Notes under the pieces: model-generated | The model's database searches: none | Told to the model about the DNA's origin: nothing | What the model saw: only the letters and a program-made list of their open reading frames with translations | Shown here: positions 39,127 to 48,629 of the stretch, piece by piece | How positions within the stretch are numbered: the stretch's first letter is position 1 | Layout: every line of letters starts with the position of its first letter | Assembly (NCBI RefSeq): GCF_010669145.1 | Contig: NZ_CP048632.1 | Span: 3,120,501 to 3,184,500, forward strand | Source: Rhizobium oryzihabitans | GTDB taxonomy: Bacteria; Pseudomonadota; Alphaproteobacteria; Rhizobiales; Rhizobiaceae | Direction of reading: 5' to 3' | DNA length: 64,000 nt | Translations under genes and position numbers: made by a program

Positions 39127-39579
39127 TCATTCGACCGGAGGGATGACACCCTTCGTCAGGAGGAAGCAGCCATAAAACCGGGTCTCGCCTGTTGTGATGA
39201 CGCAATAGGCCTGTTTGGCTTTTTCGTAGAAGGCGAAGCGTTCGATGCCGTACATGGGGGCCGATTTTCCTTCCGCCGCATCGATTTCCTTCTGCACTTC
39301 GGCTTGCACCGGCTCCAGCTGATCCGGCGCTCCCATCACTTCCATGCGGCCGACCGAAGGCTGCAGCGGCGTATCGAGCGGCAGGACGGACAGGATGGCT
39401 TTCATGGCGCGGGCTGCGGAGACGTTGTCGATATGCAGTACCTTGCCAACGGTCGTGTGGCGGGCAACCGAATCGGAGGGGAAGTTGGTGTCGGAGATCA
39501 CCAGCGTATCGCCATGCCCCATGGCGCGCAGCGCGTGCAGGACATCGGCATTCAGCGCCGGGTCGATATTTTTCAGCAT
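39127..39579 (-). CDS. RbsD/FucU family mutarotase
   Basis: A 150-residue protein of the RbsD/FucU fold, which speeds the interconversion of sugar anomers. It starts MLKNIDPALNADVLHALRAM GHGDTLVISD, with the conserved His in GHGD, then VARHTTVGKVLHIDN and MYGIERFAFYEKAKQAYCVI TTGETRFYG near the end. The length and the YEKAKQAYCVI segment favour the FucU branch. ATG 39579 is preceded by CATGGGAGTTTGACGAC; an upstream frame to 39642 looks less like the family. It is not next to a sugar operon here. Confidence 0.88.
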   Translation of the reverse strand: MLKNIDPALNADVLHALRAMGHGDTLVISDTNFPSDSVARHTTVGKVLHIDNVSAARAMKAILSVLPLDTPLQPSVGRMEVMGAPDQLEPVQAEVQKEIDAAEGKSAPMYGIERFAFYEKAKQAYCVITTGETRFYGCFLLTKGVIPPVE

Positions 39580-39774
39580 GTCGTCAAACTCCCATGATGC
39601 TTTCGCCATGTTACGGCGAGCGCAATCCAGCCGGAAAACCATGCTGCGTCAATCGCAAAGGTGTGATTGTGAAGCTTTGCGCAAGGGTGTATTTGGCTTT
39701 GTCCGCAAAATCGGGCCTCAACAGGGGCCGGTTGCGGGCAATGTGCAGGGAGGCAGAAATAATTCGAAAAACTG

Positions 39775-39797
39775 ATAAGTCAGTATTGCTGACGTAT
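39775..39797. promoter_or_regulatory. Palindrome upstream of the aminotransferase gene
   Basis: ATAAGTCAG-TATTG-CTGACGTAT has 9-bp arms with one mismatch (8 of 9 pairs), 53 nt before the aminotransferase start. It is suitable for a dimeric regulator. The 271-nt gap from 39580 holds nothing else recognised. Confidence 0.45.
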
Positions 39798-39850
39798 CGA
39801 CATTTCTGTAAAGATGCACGCATAAAAACGACACAAGAGGAAACGTACCC

Positions 39851-41095
39851 ATGCTCAATTGGGAACAAATTTTCGCCACGCGCTCTTCGCGCATGAAAGC
39901 GTCCGAAATCCGCGAGTTGCTGAAGCTGCTCGAGCAGCCCGATATCATCTCCTTTGCCGGCGGTATTCCGGACCCGGCTCTCTTCCCCGCAGAGGAGTTC
40001 CAGCAGGCTTATGCGGAAATTTTTTCGGGTTCGCAGGTCAATTCGGCGCTGCAATATTCGGTGAGCGAAGGTTACAAGCCGCTGCGCGAATGGCTGGCGG
40101 GCGAGATGGCCGAGATCGGCATCGACTGCACGGCCGACAACGTTTTCATCGTTTCGGGCTCGCAGCAGGGTCTAGATTATCTCGGCAAGCTGTTCCTGTC
40201 GCCCAGGGACACGGCGCTGGTGACATGGCCGACCTATCTCGGCGCGCTTTCCGCTTTCAACGCCTATGAGCCGAATTACGACCAGCTGAACCCCGGCGGC
40301 AACCGCACGCCCGAGGCTTACCGCGAAACTGCAGCCAAGCTCGGCGGCGCGGTGAAGTTCGCTTATCTCTCTGCCGATTTCTCAAATCCGACCGGGGAAA
40401 CTGTTGATCTCGCCGGCCGCGAAAAGGTTCTGGCGCTGGCCGACGAGCTGGATATCGCCGTCATCGAAGACGCCGCCTACCAGTCGCTGCGTTATGATGG
40501 TGAAGCCGTTCCGCCGATCATGGCGCTCGACATCGCCCGCTCGGGCGGCATCGAAAACACCCGCACCATCTATTGCGGCAGCTTTTCGAAGACGCTCGCA
40601 CCCGGCCTTCGCGTCGGTTACATCGTCGCGTCTGCGCCCGTTATCCGCAAGCTGGTGCTGATGAAGCAGGCCGCCGACCTGCATTCGTCGACGATCAATC
40701 AGATCGCCATCGAACGTGTCGCCTCGCGCGGCTTCGACAAACAGGTCGCCAAGATCAAGGCCGCTTACAGCGCACGGCGCGATGCGATGCTGTCGGCGCT
40801 CGACAAATACATGCCGAAGGGCACGCACTGGACCAAGCCGGAAGGTGGCATGTTCATCTGGGTCACCCTGCCGGAAGGCATGGATGGCGCCGCACTTCTG
40901 GCGAAATCCATCGCCACGGAAAAGGTCGCCTTCGTTCCCGGTCGCGCTTTCTTCGCGGATGGCTCCGGCACGAATACGTTGCGCATCAGCTTCTCCTGCG
41001 CCAACGAGGCGATGATCGAGGAAGGCATGATGCGGCTTGGCCGGTTGATCGCAACGGCACAGGCGGAAACGGGCGAGGCGCTGCCGGCGATTTGA
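39851..41095 (+). CDS. PLP-dependent aminotransferase (2-aminoadipate / MocR-like fold I)
   Basis: A 414-residue class I/II aminotransferase related to LysN and the aminotransferase part of MocR regulators. It lacks the winged-helix domain. Visible are IISFAGGIPDPALFPAEEFQ, YSVSEGYKPLREWLAGEM, VSGSQQGLDYLGKLFLSPRD, SADFSNPTGETVDLAGREKV, the Asp in VIEDAAYQSLRYDG, the PLP-lysine in YCGSFSKTLAPGLRVGYIV and the Arg end TLRISFSCANEAMIEEGM. ATG 39851 has AAGAGGAAAC 6 nt before it. Substrate unknown. The ABC transporter operon starts 327 nt later behind a repeat element. Confidence 0.92.
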   Translation: MLNWEQIFATRSSRMKASEIRELLKLLEQPDIISFAGGIPDPALFPAEEFQQAYAEIFSGSQVNSALQYSVSEGYKPLREWLAGEMAEIGIDCTADNVFIVSGSQQGLDYLGKLFLSPRDTALVTWPTYLGALSAFNAYEPNYDQLNPGGNRTPEAYRETAAKLGGAVKFAYLSADFSNPTGETVDLAGREKVLALADELDIAVIEDAAYQSLRYDGEAVPPIMALDIARSGGIENTRTIYCGSFSKTLAPGLRVGYIVASAPVIRKLVLMKQAADLHSSTINQIAIERVASRGFDKQVAKIKAAYSARRDAMLSALDKYMPKGTHWTKPEGGMFIWVTLPEGMDGAALLAKSIATEKVAFVPGRAFFADGSGTNTLRISFSCANEAMIEEGMMRLGRLIATAQAETGEALPAI

Positions 41096-41126
41096 GGGCG
41101 GCGGCTTACGGCAGCGGTGGAGGGTG

Positions 41127-41293
41127 CGGCTTCACCCCCTCTGTCCTGCCGGGCATCTCCCCTCAAGGGGGGAGATCGACTCGCGGTTAAGGTATCGCCT
41201 ATCGCAACAGTTGAAAATGAAGTGCTGTCAGCGCCTTTTGCCGATCTCCCCTTGAGGGGAGATGCCCGGCAGGGCAGAAGGGGGGTGAGCCGC
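41127..41293. repeat. Long inverted-repeat element, copy 2 (about 52-bp arms)
   Basis: Arms about 41127-41179 and 41242-41293 carry the same core as the element at 35808 (CCTGCCGGGCATCTCCCC) but the flanks and the central segment differ. Each arm also contains its own small hairpin (CTCCCCTCAAGGGGGGAG). The 327-nt gap 41096-41422 holds this element and the ABC promoter region, with no gene. Confidence 0.85.
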
Positions 41294-41422
41294 AAGCGCC
41301 AAGGTGCATTGTTACTCCTAACCGCGATGGCCCCACAGATTACACCCCAAAAATCCTGCCTGTCACATACATGTTATGCAATCATGTTTTAGCGGTCCCA
41401 CCAAACAACAGGGACTGGACCC

Positions 41423-42406
41423 ATGAAAACGCTGCTCTCCGCTTTCACCGCCATCGTATCGCTCGGCTTCATCGCCACCGCCGCCAATGCTGCCGATCTG
41501 GTGCTTTATACCAGCCAGCCAAACGAGGACGCGCAGGCGACCGTTGACGGTTTCAAGGCCGCCAATCCCGGTCTCGAGGTTGAATGGGTGCGTGACGGAA
41601 CGCCGAAGATCATGGCCAAGCTGATGGCTGAGATCAATGCCGGCAATCCGGTTGCCGACGTGCTTTTGATCGCCGATACCGTGACGCTGGAGCGCATGAA
41701 GCAGGCTGGCCAGCTTCTCGCCCACAAGTCTGCGGAAGCCAAGAATATCGACGCCTCGCTCTACGATGCGGACGGCTTCTATTATTCCACCAAGCTCATC
41801 ACAACAGGCATCATGTACAACACCGCCGCTGCGATGAAGCCGACCAGCTGGAAAGATCTGGCCAAGGCGGAAGCCAAGGGTCTCGTGACCATGCCGAGCC
41901 CGCTGACCTCTGGCGCAGCGCTGATCCACGCGCAGACGCTTGCCGCCGCAAACGGCCTCGGCTGGGATTATTACAAGCAGCTGAAGGCCAATGAAGCCAT
42001 TGCCGGCGGCGGTAACGGTGCGGTTCTGAAGTCTGTCGCTTCGGGCGAAAAGGCCTATGGCGTCGTCGTCGACTATATGCCGATCCGCGAAAAGGCCAAG
42101 GGCGCACCGGTCGAGTTCGTCTTCCCGGAAGAGGGCGTTTCGGCCGTCACCGAGCCGGTTGCGATCATCAAGGGCACCAAGCACGAGGAAGCGGCGAAGA
42201 AGTTCGTCGATTACGTGCTGTCCGAAAAGGGCCAGCAGGGCTTCGTCAAGCTCGGTTACATCCCGGTTCGTGCCGATGCCGGCATGCCGGAGGGTTTCCC
42301 GGCCCGCGACAAGATCAAGGTTCTGCCGCTCAGCGCCGCTGATGCGCTGAAGAACTCCGAACAGGACCTGAAGATATTCTCCGACATCTTCGGCTCCAAG
42401 GGCTGA
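41423..42406 (+). CDS. ABC transporter substrate-binding protein (ferric/sugar-phosphate type)
   Basis: A 327-residue periplasmic protein with signal peptide MKTLLSAFTAIVSLGFIATA ANA. The mature start ADLVLYTSQPNEDAQATVDG F and the segments EWVRDGTPKIMAKLMAEINA and VADVLLIADTVTLERM are those of the FbpA/AfuA-like class. An iron-type Tyr pair is not clear; Tyr residues occur in GWDYYKQL and VVDYMPI. So the cargo could be ferric iron, a phosphonate or a sugar phosphate. First gene of a three-gene operon. Confidence 0.9.
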   Translation: MKTLLSAFTAIVSLGFIATAANAADLVLYTSQPNEDAQATVDGFKAANPGLEVEWVRDGTPKIMAKLMAEINAGNPVADVLLIADTVTLERMKQAGQLLAHKSAEAKNIDASLYDADGFYYSTKLITTGIMYNTAAAMKPTSWKDLAKAEAKGLVTMPSPLTSGAALIHAQTLAAANGLGWDYYKQLKANEAIAGGGNGAVLKSVASGEKAYGVVVDYMPIREKAKGAPVEFVFPEEGVSAVTEPVAIIKGTKHEEAAKKFVDYVLSEKGQQGFVKLGYIPVRADAGMPEGFPARDKIKVLPLSAADALKNSEQDLKIFSDIFGSKG

Positions 42407-42415
42407 TATAGCGGC

Positions 42416-44110
42416 ATGTCCCGATCAAGTGCCTATGGAAACAGCCAGCCGCGCTGGCTGTTTCCTTTTGTGGTGAGTGTTGTTTTTGCACTCAGCGCCC
42501 TGCCGCTCGGCCGGCTCGCCTATACCGGCATCCTGTCGTCACTCAATGGCGACATATGGCGTCTGCTCGCCGATCCGGCCCTTTGGGATGCGGCGCTGAA
42601 CACGCTGTCCACCTCGTTTTTAGGCATGCTGATTTCGCTGGCGATCGGCGGCGCCTTCGCGCTTGCGCTAACGCTTTGCGACATACGCGGCAAGTCGATC
42701 CTGAGCTTCCTGTTCATGCTGCCGATGATGATCCCGCCGCAGGTGACGGCGCTGTCGTGGATCGGCATGACCGGTCCCTCGAGCACGCTGTTGAAGGCCA
42801 TCGGCCTTGCGCCGCCGATGGGATCGCCGCAGCCGCTTTATTCCATTGCGGGCATCGCGCTTTTGCTCGGCGTGCAGCATGCGCCCCTTGTCTATCTGTC
42901 GCTGCGCGCCGGTCTGCTTGCTTTGCCGCAGGACGGCATCGAGGCCGCCAAGCTTTCCGGTGCCTCGCCACGCCGCGTGCTGTTCGATATCATCCTGCCG
43001 CTCTCCACGCCGGGATTGATCGCGGGCGCGGCGATCTCCTTCGTGTCCAATGTCGGCAATTTCGGCATTCCGGCAATCCTTGGCATTCCCGCCTCCATCT
43101 TTACCCTGCCGACGCTGATCTACAGCCGCTTTGCCAGTTTCGGGGCGAGCACCTTCGGCGATATCGCCATTCTCTCGACGATGATCGCCATCATCTCCGT
43201 GGCCGGGCTGGCACTTCAGGAGCGGGCGATGAAGGGCAGGGACTATCGGATCATCGGTCTTTCCGGCAAGGCTGCGACCTTTGGGCTGTCGCGCTGGCGG
43301 CCGGTTACGGAACTTGTGCTCTGGCTCGTCCTGTTCTTCATGCTGGTCGCACCGCTCGCCGCGCTGGTGGCAAGTTCGCTCGCCCCCGCCTATGGCGTGC
43401 CGCTTAGCCTCAAGACCGCGACGATGCATGCCTATGAGGAGCTGCTCTACCGGCAGAGCGTGACCCGCACCGCCTTCCGCAACTCGCTGTTTCTGGCAAC
43501 AGCCACATCCCTCTGCCTGCTGGCGGTGACGGTGCTGACGGCCTATTTCCTGGTGCGCGGCAAGAGTCGTTTCATGTTCCTGCTGTCGGCGCTGGTGGAT
43601 ATTCCCTATGCACTGCCGGGCGTGGTGATTTCCGTGTCCTATGTGCTGCTTTTCGCAGCCCCCATCCCGCTGCTCGGCGTCACGCTTTACGGCACGATCT
43701 GGATCATCCTGCTCGCCTATTTCTCCTCCTTCTTCGCCGTCAGCCTCAAGCCGATGGTCAGCGCATTCCTGCAATTCGACCCGTCGCTGGAAGAGGCGGC
43801 AAGGCTCTCCGGCGCCGGGTTCTGGCGGCGGCTCAAGGACATCATCCTGCCGCTGGTCGGGCCTGCCGCGGGCGCCTCCGTCATCCTCGTTTTCCTGATC
43901 GCCTGCAACGAACTGACGGTTTCGGCGCTCCTTTGGTCCGCCGGCACGCAGACGCTCGGTGTGCTCATCTATAACCTCGATGACAGCGGCAGCTTCGATC
44001 TTGCCTCCGCACTTTCTGTGCTGGTCGTCATCATGGTGATTTTCCTCATGGCTCTGCTCGAAATTCTGGGGCGCTATCTGCCGAAAGGAGTGGTCCCTTG
44101 GCGAAACTGA
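42416..44110 (+). CDS. ABC transporter permease, fused double domain (FbpB/ThiP-like)
   Basis: A 564-residue inner-membrane protein with about 12 hydrophobic helices, the product of a tandem fusion of two permease units. Both ATPase-contact EAA loops are present: DGIEAAKLSGASPRRVLFDI ILPLSTPG in the first half and LEEAARLSGAGFWRRLKDII LPLVGPA in the second. One polypeptide thus forms the whole channel. It starts 10 nt after the binding-protein gene and ends 13 nt into the ATPase gene. Confidence 0.94.
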   Translation: MSRSSAYGNSQPRWLFPFVVSVVFALSALPLGRLAYTGILSSLNGDIWRLLADPALWDAALNTLSTSFLGMLISLAIGGAFALALTLCDIRGKSILSFLFMLPMMIPPQVTALSWIGMTGPSSTLLKAIGLAPPMGSPQPLYSIAGIALLLGVQHAPLVYLSLRAGLLALPQDGIEAAKLSGASPRRVLFDIILPLSTPGLIAGAAISFVSNVGNFGIPAILGIPASIFTLPTLIYSRFASFGASTFGDIAILSTMIAIISVAGLALQERAMKGRDYRIIGLSGKAATFGLSRWRPVTELVLWLVLFFMLVAPLAALVASSLAPAYGVPLSLKTATMHAYEELLYRQSVTRTAFRNSLFLATATSLCLLAVTVLTAYFLVRGKSRFMFLLSALVDIPYALPGVVISVSYVLLFAAPIPLLGVTLYGTIWIILLAYFSSFFAVSLKPMVSAFLQFDPSLEEAARLSGAGFWRRLKDIILPLVGPAAGASVILVFLIACNELTVSALLWSAGTQTLGVLIYNLDDSGSFDLASALSVLVVIMVIFLMALLEILGRYLPKGVVPWRN

Positions 44111-45126
44111 TCCTCAACCGTCTGACGAAAAGCTTTGGAGCCGGTTCGAAACCCGCCGTCGATGACGTGTCACTCATCGTGCGCGAGGGCGGTTTCCTCG
44201 CCTTGCTCGGGCCTTCCGGCTGCGGCAAGACGACGGTGCTGCGCATGATCGCCGGTTTCGAGCAACCGACTGATGGCTCCATCCTGCTCGGCGAGCGGGT
44301 GCTGGCGGATGCTGGAAACATGGTGCCGCCGGAGCGGCGCAACATGGCGATGGTGTTCCAGTCCTATGCGCTGTGGCCGCATATGTCGGTCGCCGACAAT
44401 GCCGGTTATCCCCTGAAAGTGCGCGGCATTTCGGGAGAGAAATATCGCGAGAAGGTGCGTCAGGCGCTGGCAGCCGTGCGCCTTGAAAGTTTCGCGGACC
44501 GCCGTCCAGCGGAACTTTCCGGCGGCCAGCGGCAGCGTGTGGCGCTGGCCCGCTGCCTCGTTACCGAACCTGATGTGGTGCTGCTCGATGAGCCGCTCGC
44601 CAATCTCGACCGGCATCTGCGGCAGGAGATGGAAGAGACGTTTCGCGAGTTCCACATCCGCTCCGGCGCAACGATGATCTATGTCACCCACGATCAGGCC
44701 GAAGCCATGGCGCTGGCGACTGATGTCGCCGTCATGTCGCAGGGTAAGCTGTTGCAGGTCGCGCCGCCGGCGGAGCTTTATGCGCGGCCGGAGGGCCGGC
44801 TCGTCGGCTCGCTGGTGGGGCAGGGGTCAATCCTCACCGTGCCGGTGCCGGAAGGCACCTTTCGGGATCTCGACTGGGCGACACTTCGGGCGGCTATGGA
44901 AAGCGGCCGGCAATTGCCGCAGGCTGACATTCTCGTGCGGCCGCAGGATGTGGTGCGGGATGCGGAGGGCATCACCTGCACCGTCACCTCGGTTCTCTAT
45001 GAGGGCGAGCGTTATGCCCTGCGTCTCGACTTGCCGGACGGGCAGGTGCTTCGGGCGTATTCGCGGGAAGCTGTTGCAATAGGTGATCGTCTGTCGGTCG
45101 CCATTCGTGCGGCGTGGCGGCTTTAG
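44098..45126 (+). CDS. ABC transporter ATP-binding protein (FbpC/PotA-like)
   Basis: A 342-residue ATPase. Walker A is GPSGCGKTTVLRMIAGFEQP (residues about 38-57), Q-loop VFQSYALWPHMSVADN, signature LSGGQRQRVALARCLV, Walker B VVLLDEPLANLDRHLRQEME and switch His in YVTHDQAEAMALATD. A C-terminal TOBE-like domain follows from VGSLVGQGSILTVPV. TTG 44098 is taken as start: AAAGGAG is 8 nt upstream and it gives MAKLILNRLTKSFG, while no ATG fits. The 13-nt overlap with the permease gene implies coupled translation. Confidence 0.93.
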   Translation: MAKLILNRLTKSFGAGSKPAVDDVSLIVREGGFLALLGPSGCGKTTVLRMIAGFEQPTDGSILLGERVLADAGNMVPPERRNMAMVFQSYALWPHMSVADNAGYPLKVRGISGEKYREKVRQALAAVRLESFADRRPAELSGGQRQRVALARCLVTEPDVVLLDEPLANLDRHLRQEMEETFREFHIRSGATMIYVTHDQAEAMALATDVAVMSQGKLLQVAPPAELYARPEGRLVGSLVGQGSILTVPVPEGTFRDLDWATLRAAMESGRQLPQADILVRPQDVVRDAEGITCTVTSVLYEGERYALRLDLPDGQVLRAYSREAVAIGDRLSVAIRAAWRL

Positions 45127-45142
45127 GGTGAAAAGGGTTACT

Positions 45143-45260
45143 CCCTCATCCCTGTGCCTGTCACAGGGATCCATTCAGCCCAAGTCCTTGGGCTGAATGG
45201 ACTCTTCTCGCCGCGCGGACGCGCGTCGGCTGGATTCCTGTGACAAGCACAGGAATGAGG
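45143..45260. repeat. Mosaic palindromic intergenic element (RIME-like), copy 2
   Basis: Outer arms resemble CTCATCCCTGTGCCTGTCAC and its imperfect complement near 45231-45259. The inner hairpin is CAGCCCAAG-TC-CTTGGGCTG (45176-45194). The stretch up to about 45237 is the reverse complement of the core at about 33530-33592, including CCGACGCGCG and GGCGAGAAGAGT. So it is the same family in opposite orientation with different outer arms, which is mosaic structure. Confidence 0.82.
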
Positions 45261-45391
45261 GTGGAGTATGCTTCAGCGTGCGGAGTCCTACGGTCCATTG
45301 TGGTTAATCTGATCGAACGCGATTTGCCTCAGGCTACTGGCGAGGTGGAACGGGAGCGGTTAAGCTTTCCTTGCAGCAATAGGATTGATTC

Positions 45392-46501
45392 ATGTCGCTT
45401 CGGCTCGCCACCTTCAATATCGAAAATCTCCTCACCCGCTTTGATTTTACCGGCTTTCGCAACCAGACGCGGCGCGACAGGGCGATCCAGCTTTTCGATA
45501 TCAGGGACGAGGCGACCTATCAGGCGTTGGAAAGCGCGCGGACAGTCTCTTCCACCGACGATACGCGCCAGCTTTCGGCGCTCGCCATCGCGGATGCGGA
45601 TGCCGATATTCTCTGCCTGCAGGAAGTCGACAACATGGCCGCCCTGCAGGCTTTCGAATATGGCTATCTCTACCGGATGGTCGGCAACGGCTACCTCCAG
45701 AAATATCTGGTCGAAGGCAATGACAGCCGCGGCATCGATGTCGCCGTCGTCATGCGCGAGGAGACGCGTGACGGAGACAAGATCGAGGTCATCGACATCA
45801 AGAGCCATGCCGCGCTGACCTACCGCAATCTCGATCTCTTCAACCCGGCGCTGGCGACAACCAACCAGATCGACGACAAGATTTTCAAACGGGATTGCCT
45901 GGAAATCGATCTGAGGATCGGCGGCAAGCCGCTGACGCTCTACGTGACGCATTTCAAATCCATGACCAATTCCCGCGATCCGGTCGATGCCCGGCTCGCC
46001 ACCATGCCGGTCCGCGAGGCGGAGGCCATGGCCGTTCGCCGCATCATTGAAAACCGCTGGGGTGCGGGCAATGCCCGCAACAAGAATTTCGCCATCTGCG
46101 GCGACATGAATGATTGTCAGGAACGCATCGCGATTTCCGGCGACCGGCGCAACGGTTACAGCTTTACGCCCGTCGAGGAGGCGAGAAGCGCGCTTGATAT
46201 CTTCACGGCTGATGAGTTTGTGATCAATCCGATGTCGCGCCGCGACGTCATGGATCGCTGGACGCTGTATCATTCGCGGGGCCCGCAGGAGCAGCACCTG
46301 TGCCAGCTAGACTATATCTGGCTTTCCCCGCATCTTGCGCAGATCAATGCGAGGAGGGTTCCCGAAATCATCCGCGCCGGCCAGCCTTACCGTACGGTTT
46401 TTCCGCCGGGGCAGGAGGTGGAGCGTTATCCGCGCACCGGATGGGACCGTCCCAAGGCCTCGGACCATTGCCCTGTCGTCATGACGCTGGATCTGATCTG
46501 A
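45392..46501 (+). CDS. Endonuclease/exonuclease/phosphatase family protein
   Basis: A 369-residue DNase I-fold protein. Motifs: LRLATFNIENLLTRFDFTGF, DILCLQEVDNMAALQAFEYG (metal-binding Glu), RGIDVAVVMREETRDG, LTLYVTHFKSMTNSRDPVDA, FAICGDMNDCQERIAISGDR and the final PKASDHCPVVMTLDL (Asp-His). It shares the fold with the protein at 37988 but the sequence between motifs is different, so they are distant relatives. ATG 45392 is 16 nt after the AGCAATAGG-like region; the ribosome site is weak. Substrate unknown. Confidence 0.9.
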   Translation: MSLRLATFNIENLLTRFDFTGFRNQTRRDRAIQLFDIRDEATYQALESARTVSSTDDTRQLSALAIADADADILCLQEVDNMAALQAFEYGYLYRMVGNGYLQKYLVEGNDSRGIDVAVVMREETRDGDKIEVIDIKSHAALTYRNLDLFNPALATTNQIDDKIFKRDCLEIDLRIGGKPLTLYVTHFKSMTNSRDPVDARLATMPVREAEAMAVRRIIENRWGAGNARNKNFAICGDMNDCQERIAISGDRRNGYSFTPVEEARSALDIFTADEFVINPMSRRDVMDRWTLYHSRGPQEQHLCQLDYIWLSPHLAQINARRVPEIIRAGQPYRTVFPPGQEVERYPRTGWDRPKASDHCPVVMTLDLI

Positions 46502-46519
46502 TCTGTCACTACAGACTGA

Positions 46520-48259
46520 CTAGCCGTTGGCGACCTTCGGAAAGTAGGTTGCCCAGACCCTGTTGCGGCCCGCACGCTTGGCCTCGTATAGCCGGTCGTC
46601 CGCAATCGCGATCAGCTCGTCCCAGCTGTTGATCGTGCGCGCTTCCTGCCAGACCACGCCGAAACTCGCCGTCAGCGACAGCCCGCTTTGTTCATCGATG
46701 ATCTGCGCTTCGATCAGGCGGCGCAGGCGATCTGCCGTGGCCGTGGCCGTGGCATGGCTGACATCCTGCAGCACGACCACAAATTCCTCGCCGCCATAGC
46801 GGGCCAGAATATCGTGCTTGCGCAATGCGCTCCTCAGGAGCCCGGCGGTTTTTTGCAGGGCGAGGTCACCCATGGCGTGGCCATAGCGGTCGTTGATCGA
46901 TTTGAAATGATCGATGTCGACAATCATTACGCCCAGTGCCTGAAGCTGGTCCTCGCCGGTCAATATTGTGCGAACGGCTTTTTCCAGCGCGCGGCGATTG
47001 AAGACGCCGGTCAGCGCATCGGTTTCGGAAAGCGTGCGCAACTGTTCGGCCAGCGCGCGCTGCTGGTTCTCCATTTCCCCCTTCTGGCGAAGCTGTTCGC
47101 GCAGGAAATCGAGTTCCTGGAACATCTTCTTCACTTCCGGGGCGACCCTGTCCTGACAGAGAGCCTCTGAAAGATCGCCCGCGGCGATCGCGGCGATCTG
47201 CGTTCTGACGGATTGCATGGGCTGGAACAGCGCCGTCCTGTAGACCGACGCCAGCCGCAGCAGGACAAGAACAGCGATGCTGGCGATAAGGAGCGAAACC
47301 CCGCCATAGATCAGCGCCTCCTGCTTCTTTCTCTCCATTTTGGCCCGGGTTTCCGCGAGAATGAGGTCGCGCAGCGTATCTGAGGTCCGCATGCCGAGAA
47401 TATAGTTTTCGGAGAATCCGCGAACGCTGGGGCGGGCGGACGGCATGACGATCGCAATCGTGTTCTGCGCATAGCGAAGCGCCTGGCCGAAATAATAGGT
47501 CTCAAAATCGCGAAACGCCTTGTCCAGGCGCGGTGTCGACAAATAAGCGGCGGTATAATTCCACAGCGACGATTTGAGCAGCATGAGGCTCTGCATCTCG
47601 GTGTCGAACTTTGCGCGATAGCTTAGCTGGTCCTGTCTGTTCGCCTGCAGGCTCATGACCACGTAGGAGCCGAGGCGGCCGATCCTGTCACGCATCACAC
47701 CGGCTGTACCCGTCATCGCAATGTCGATCGCGACATCCGGCGTCTTCATGATGATGGACCGTGCAGCCCTGCCGCGAAGCAGATTGATGCTATCCGCCGC
47801 CTTGAACATCGATTTAATGGCATTGGCCATGGCACTTTGACTGCGCGCGGCGGGCGGAAGCGCTGCAACCTGATCCACCGCCTCTCGCGATTGCGCCAGT
47901 TTTCGGCGGGTGTCGGCAACGGCTTTTGCAAGTTCAGGCTGAGTCGCGATCTCCACGGCGAAAGAGGCTTCCAATTGAGACAACTTGTCGTCCGTTGCCT
48001 TGCGCGCCGCCGCAAGACCCTCGACCAGCTTAACATCCGCAGAGGTTGCTCCCATCAGATTGTTGGCGGGGCCGCGCTCGGCTGACACCAGCCATGCGGA
48101 TTGGAGAGCGGTTTCGAAGCGGGTGAGCTGCTCGGAATTGTTGCGATAGCGCAGGTAGTTGGAGACGCTCGGCAGCGCGGCAAGGGTGGCCAGCAGGATA
48201 GAACTCACGGCGATGATGATCGTGCCTGTCAGCTGTATTTTCTGTATGCTCGCGCGCAT
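46520..48259 (-). CDS. Membrane-bound diguanylate cyclase (GGDEF)
   Basis: A 579-residue signalling enzyme making cyclic di-GMP. An N-terminal membrane helix (IQLTGTIIIAVSSILLATLAAL) is followed by a roughly 290-residue helical periplasmic sensor, a second membrane helix (ALIYGGVSLLIASIAVLVLLR), a HAMP-like linker (PMQSVRTQIAAIAAGDLSEA) and the GGDEF domain at the C-terminus. The active site is GGEEF, preceded five residues earlier by RKHD, the RxxD inhibitory site, so product feedback is likely. The region 48260-48470 upstream holds no gene. Confidence 0.93.
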   Translation of the reverse strand: MRASIQKIQLTGTIIIAVSSILLATLAALPSVSNYLRYRNNSEQLTRFETALQSAWLVSAERGPANNLMGATSADVKLVEGLAAARKATDDKLSQLEASFAVEIATQPELAKAVADTRRKLAQSREAVDQVAALPPAARSQSAMANAIKSMFKAADSINLLRGRAARSIIMKTPDVAIDIAMTGTAGVMRDRIGRLGSYVVMSLQANRQDQLSYRAKFDTEMQSLMLLKSSLWNYTAAYLSTPRLDKAFRDFETYYFGQALRYAQNTIAIVMPSARPSVRGFSENYILGMRTSDTLRDLILAETRAKMERKKQEALIYGGVSLLIASIAVLVLLRLASVYRTALFQPMQSVRTQIAAIAAGDLSEALCQDRVAPEVKKMFQELDFLREQLRQKGEMENQQRALAEQLRTLSETDALTGVFNRRALEKAVRTILTGEDQLQALGVMIVDIDHFKSINDRYGHAMGDLALQKTAGLLRSALRKHDILARYGGEEFVVVLQDVSHATATATADRLRRLIEAQIIDEQSGLSLTASFGVVWQEARTINSWDELIAIADDRLYEAKRAGRNRVWATYFPKVANG

Positions 48260-48470
48260 CTGATGCGTTATTCCTGCTGGAATGGTTATGGTTTATCGCA
48301 ATCTTAGCCGCCGCACGTAAATACTTCGCTTATTTTACAGGGTTTTCGCCACGATTGCTTCCATGTCGGCCAGCGTCCGACACGGTGTGGAAAACACCTC
48401 CAACGAGGGTGTGCGGAGAATTTTCGCTTTACACCAACTCAGAATCTGATAGTTGGCAAGGCACTGGCTT

Positions 48471-48546
<76 letters not shown>

Positions 48547-48629
48547 GTATTTCTTTTATTTTTCAATACTTTACGTGATTTCTCAAAAACTTGCATTTTA
48601 CAGCATGTCGCGCATTTTACGTTTTGTTG

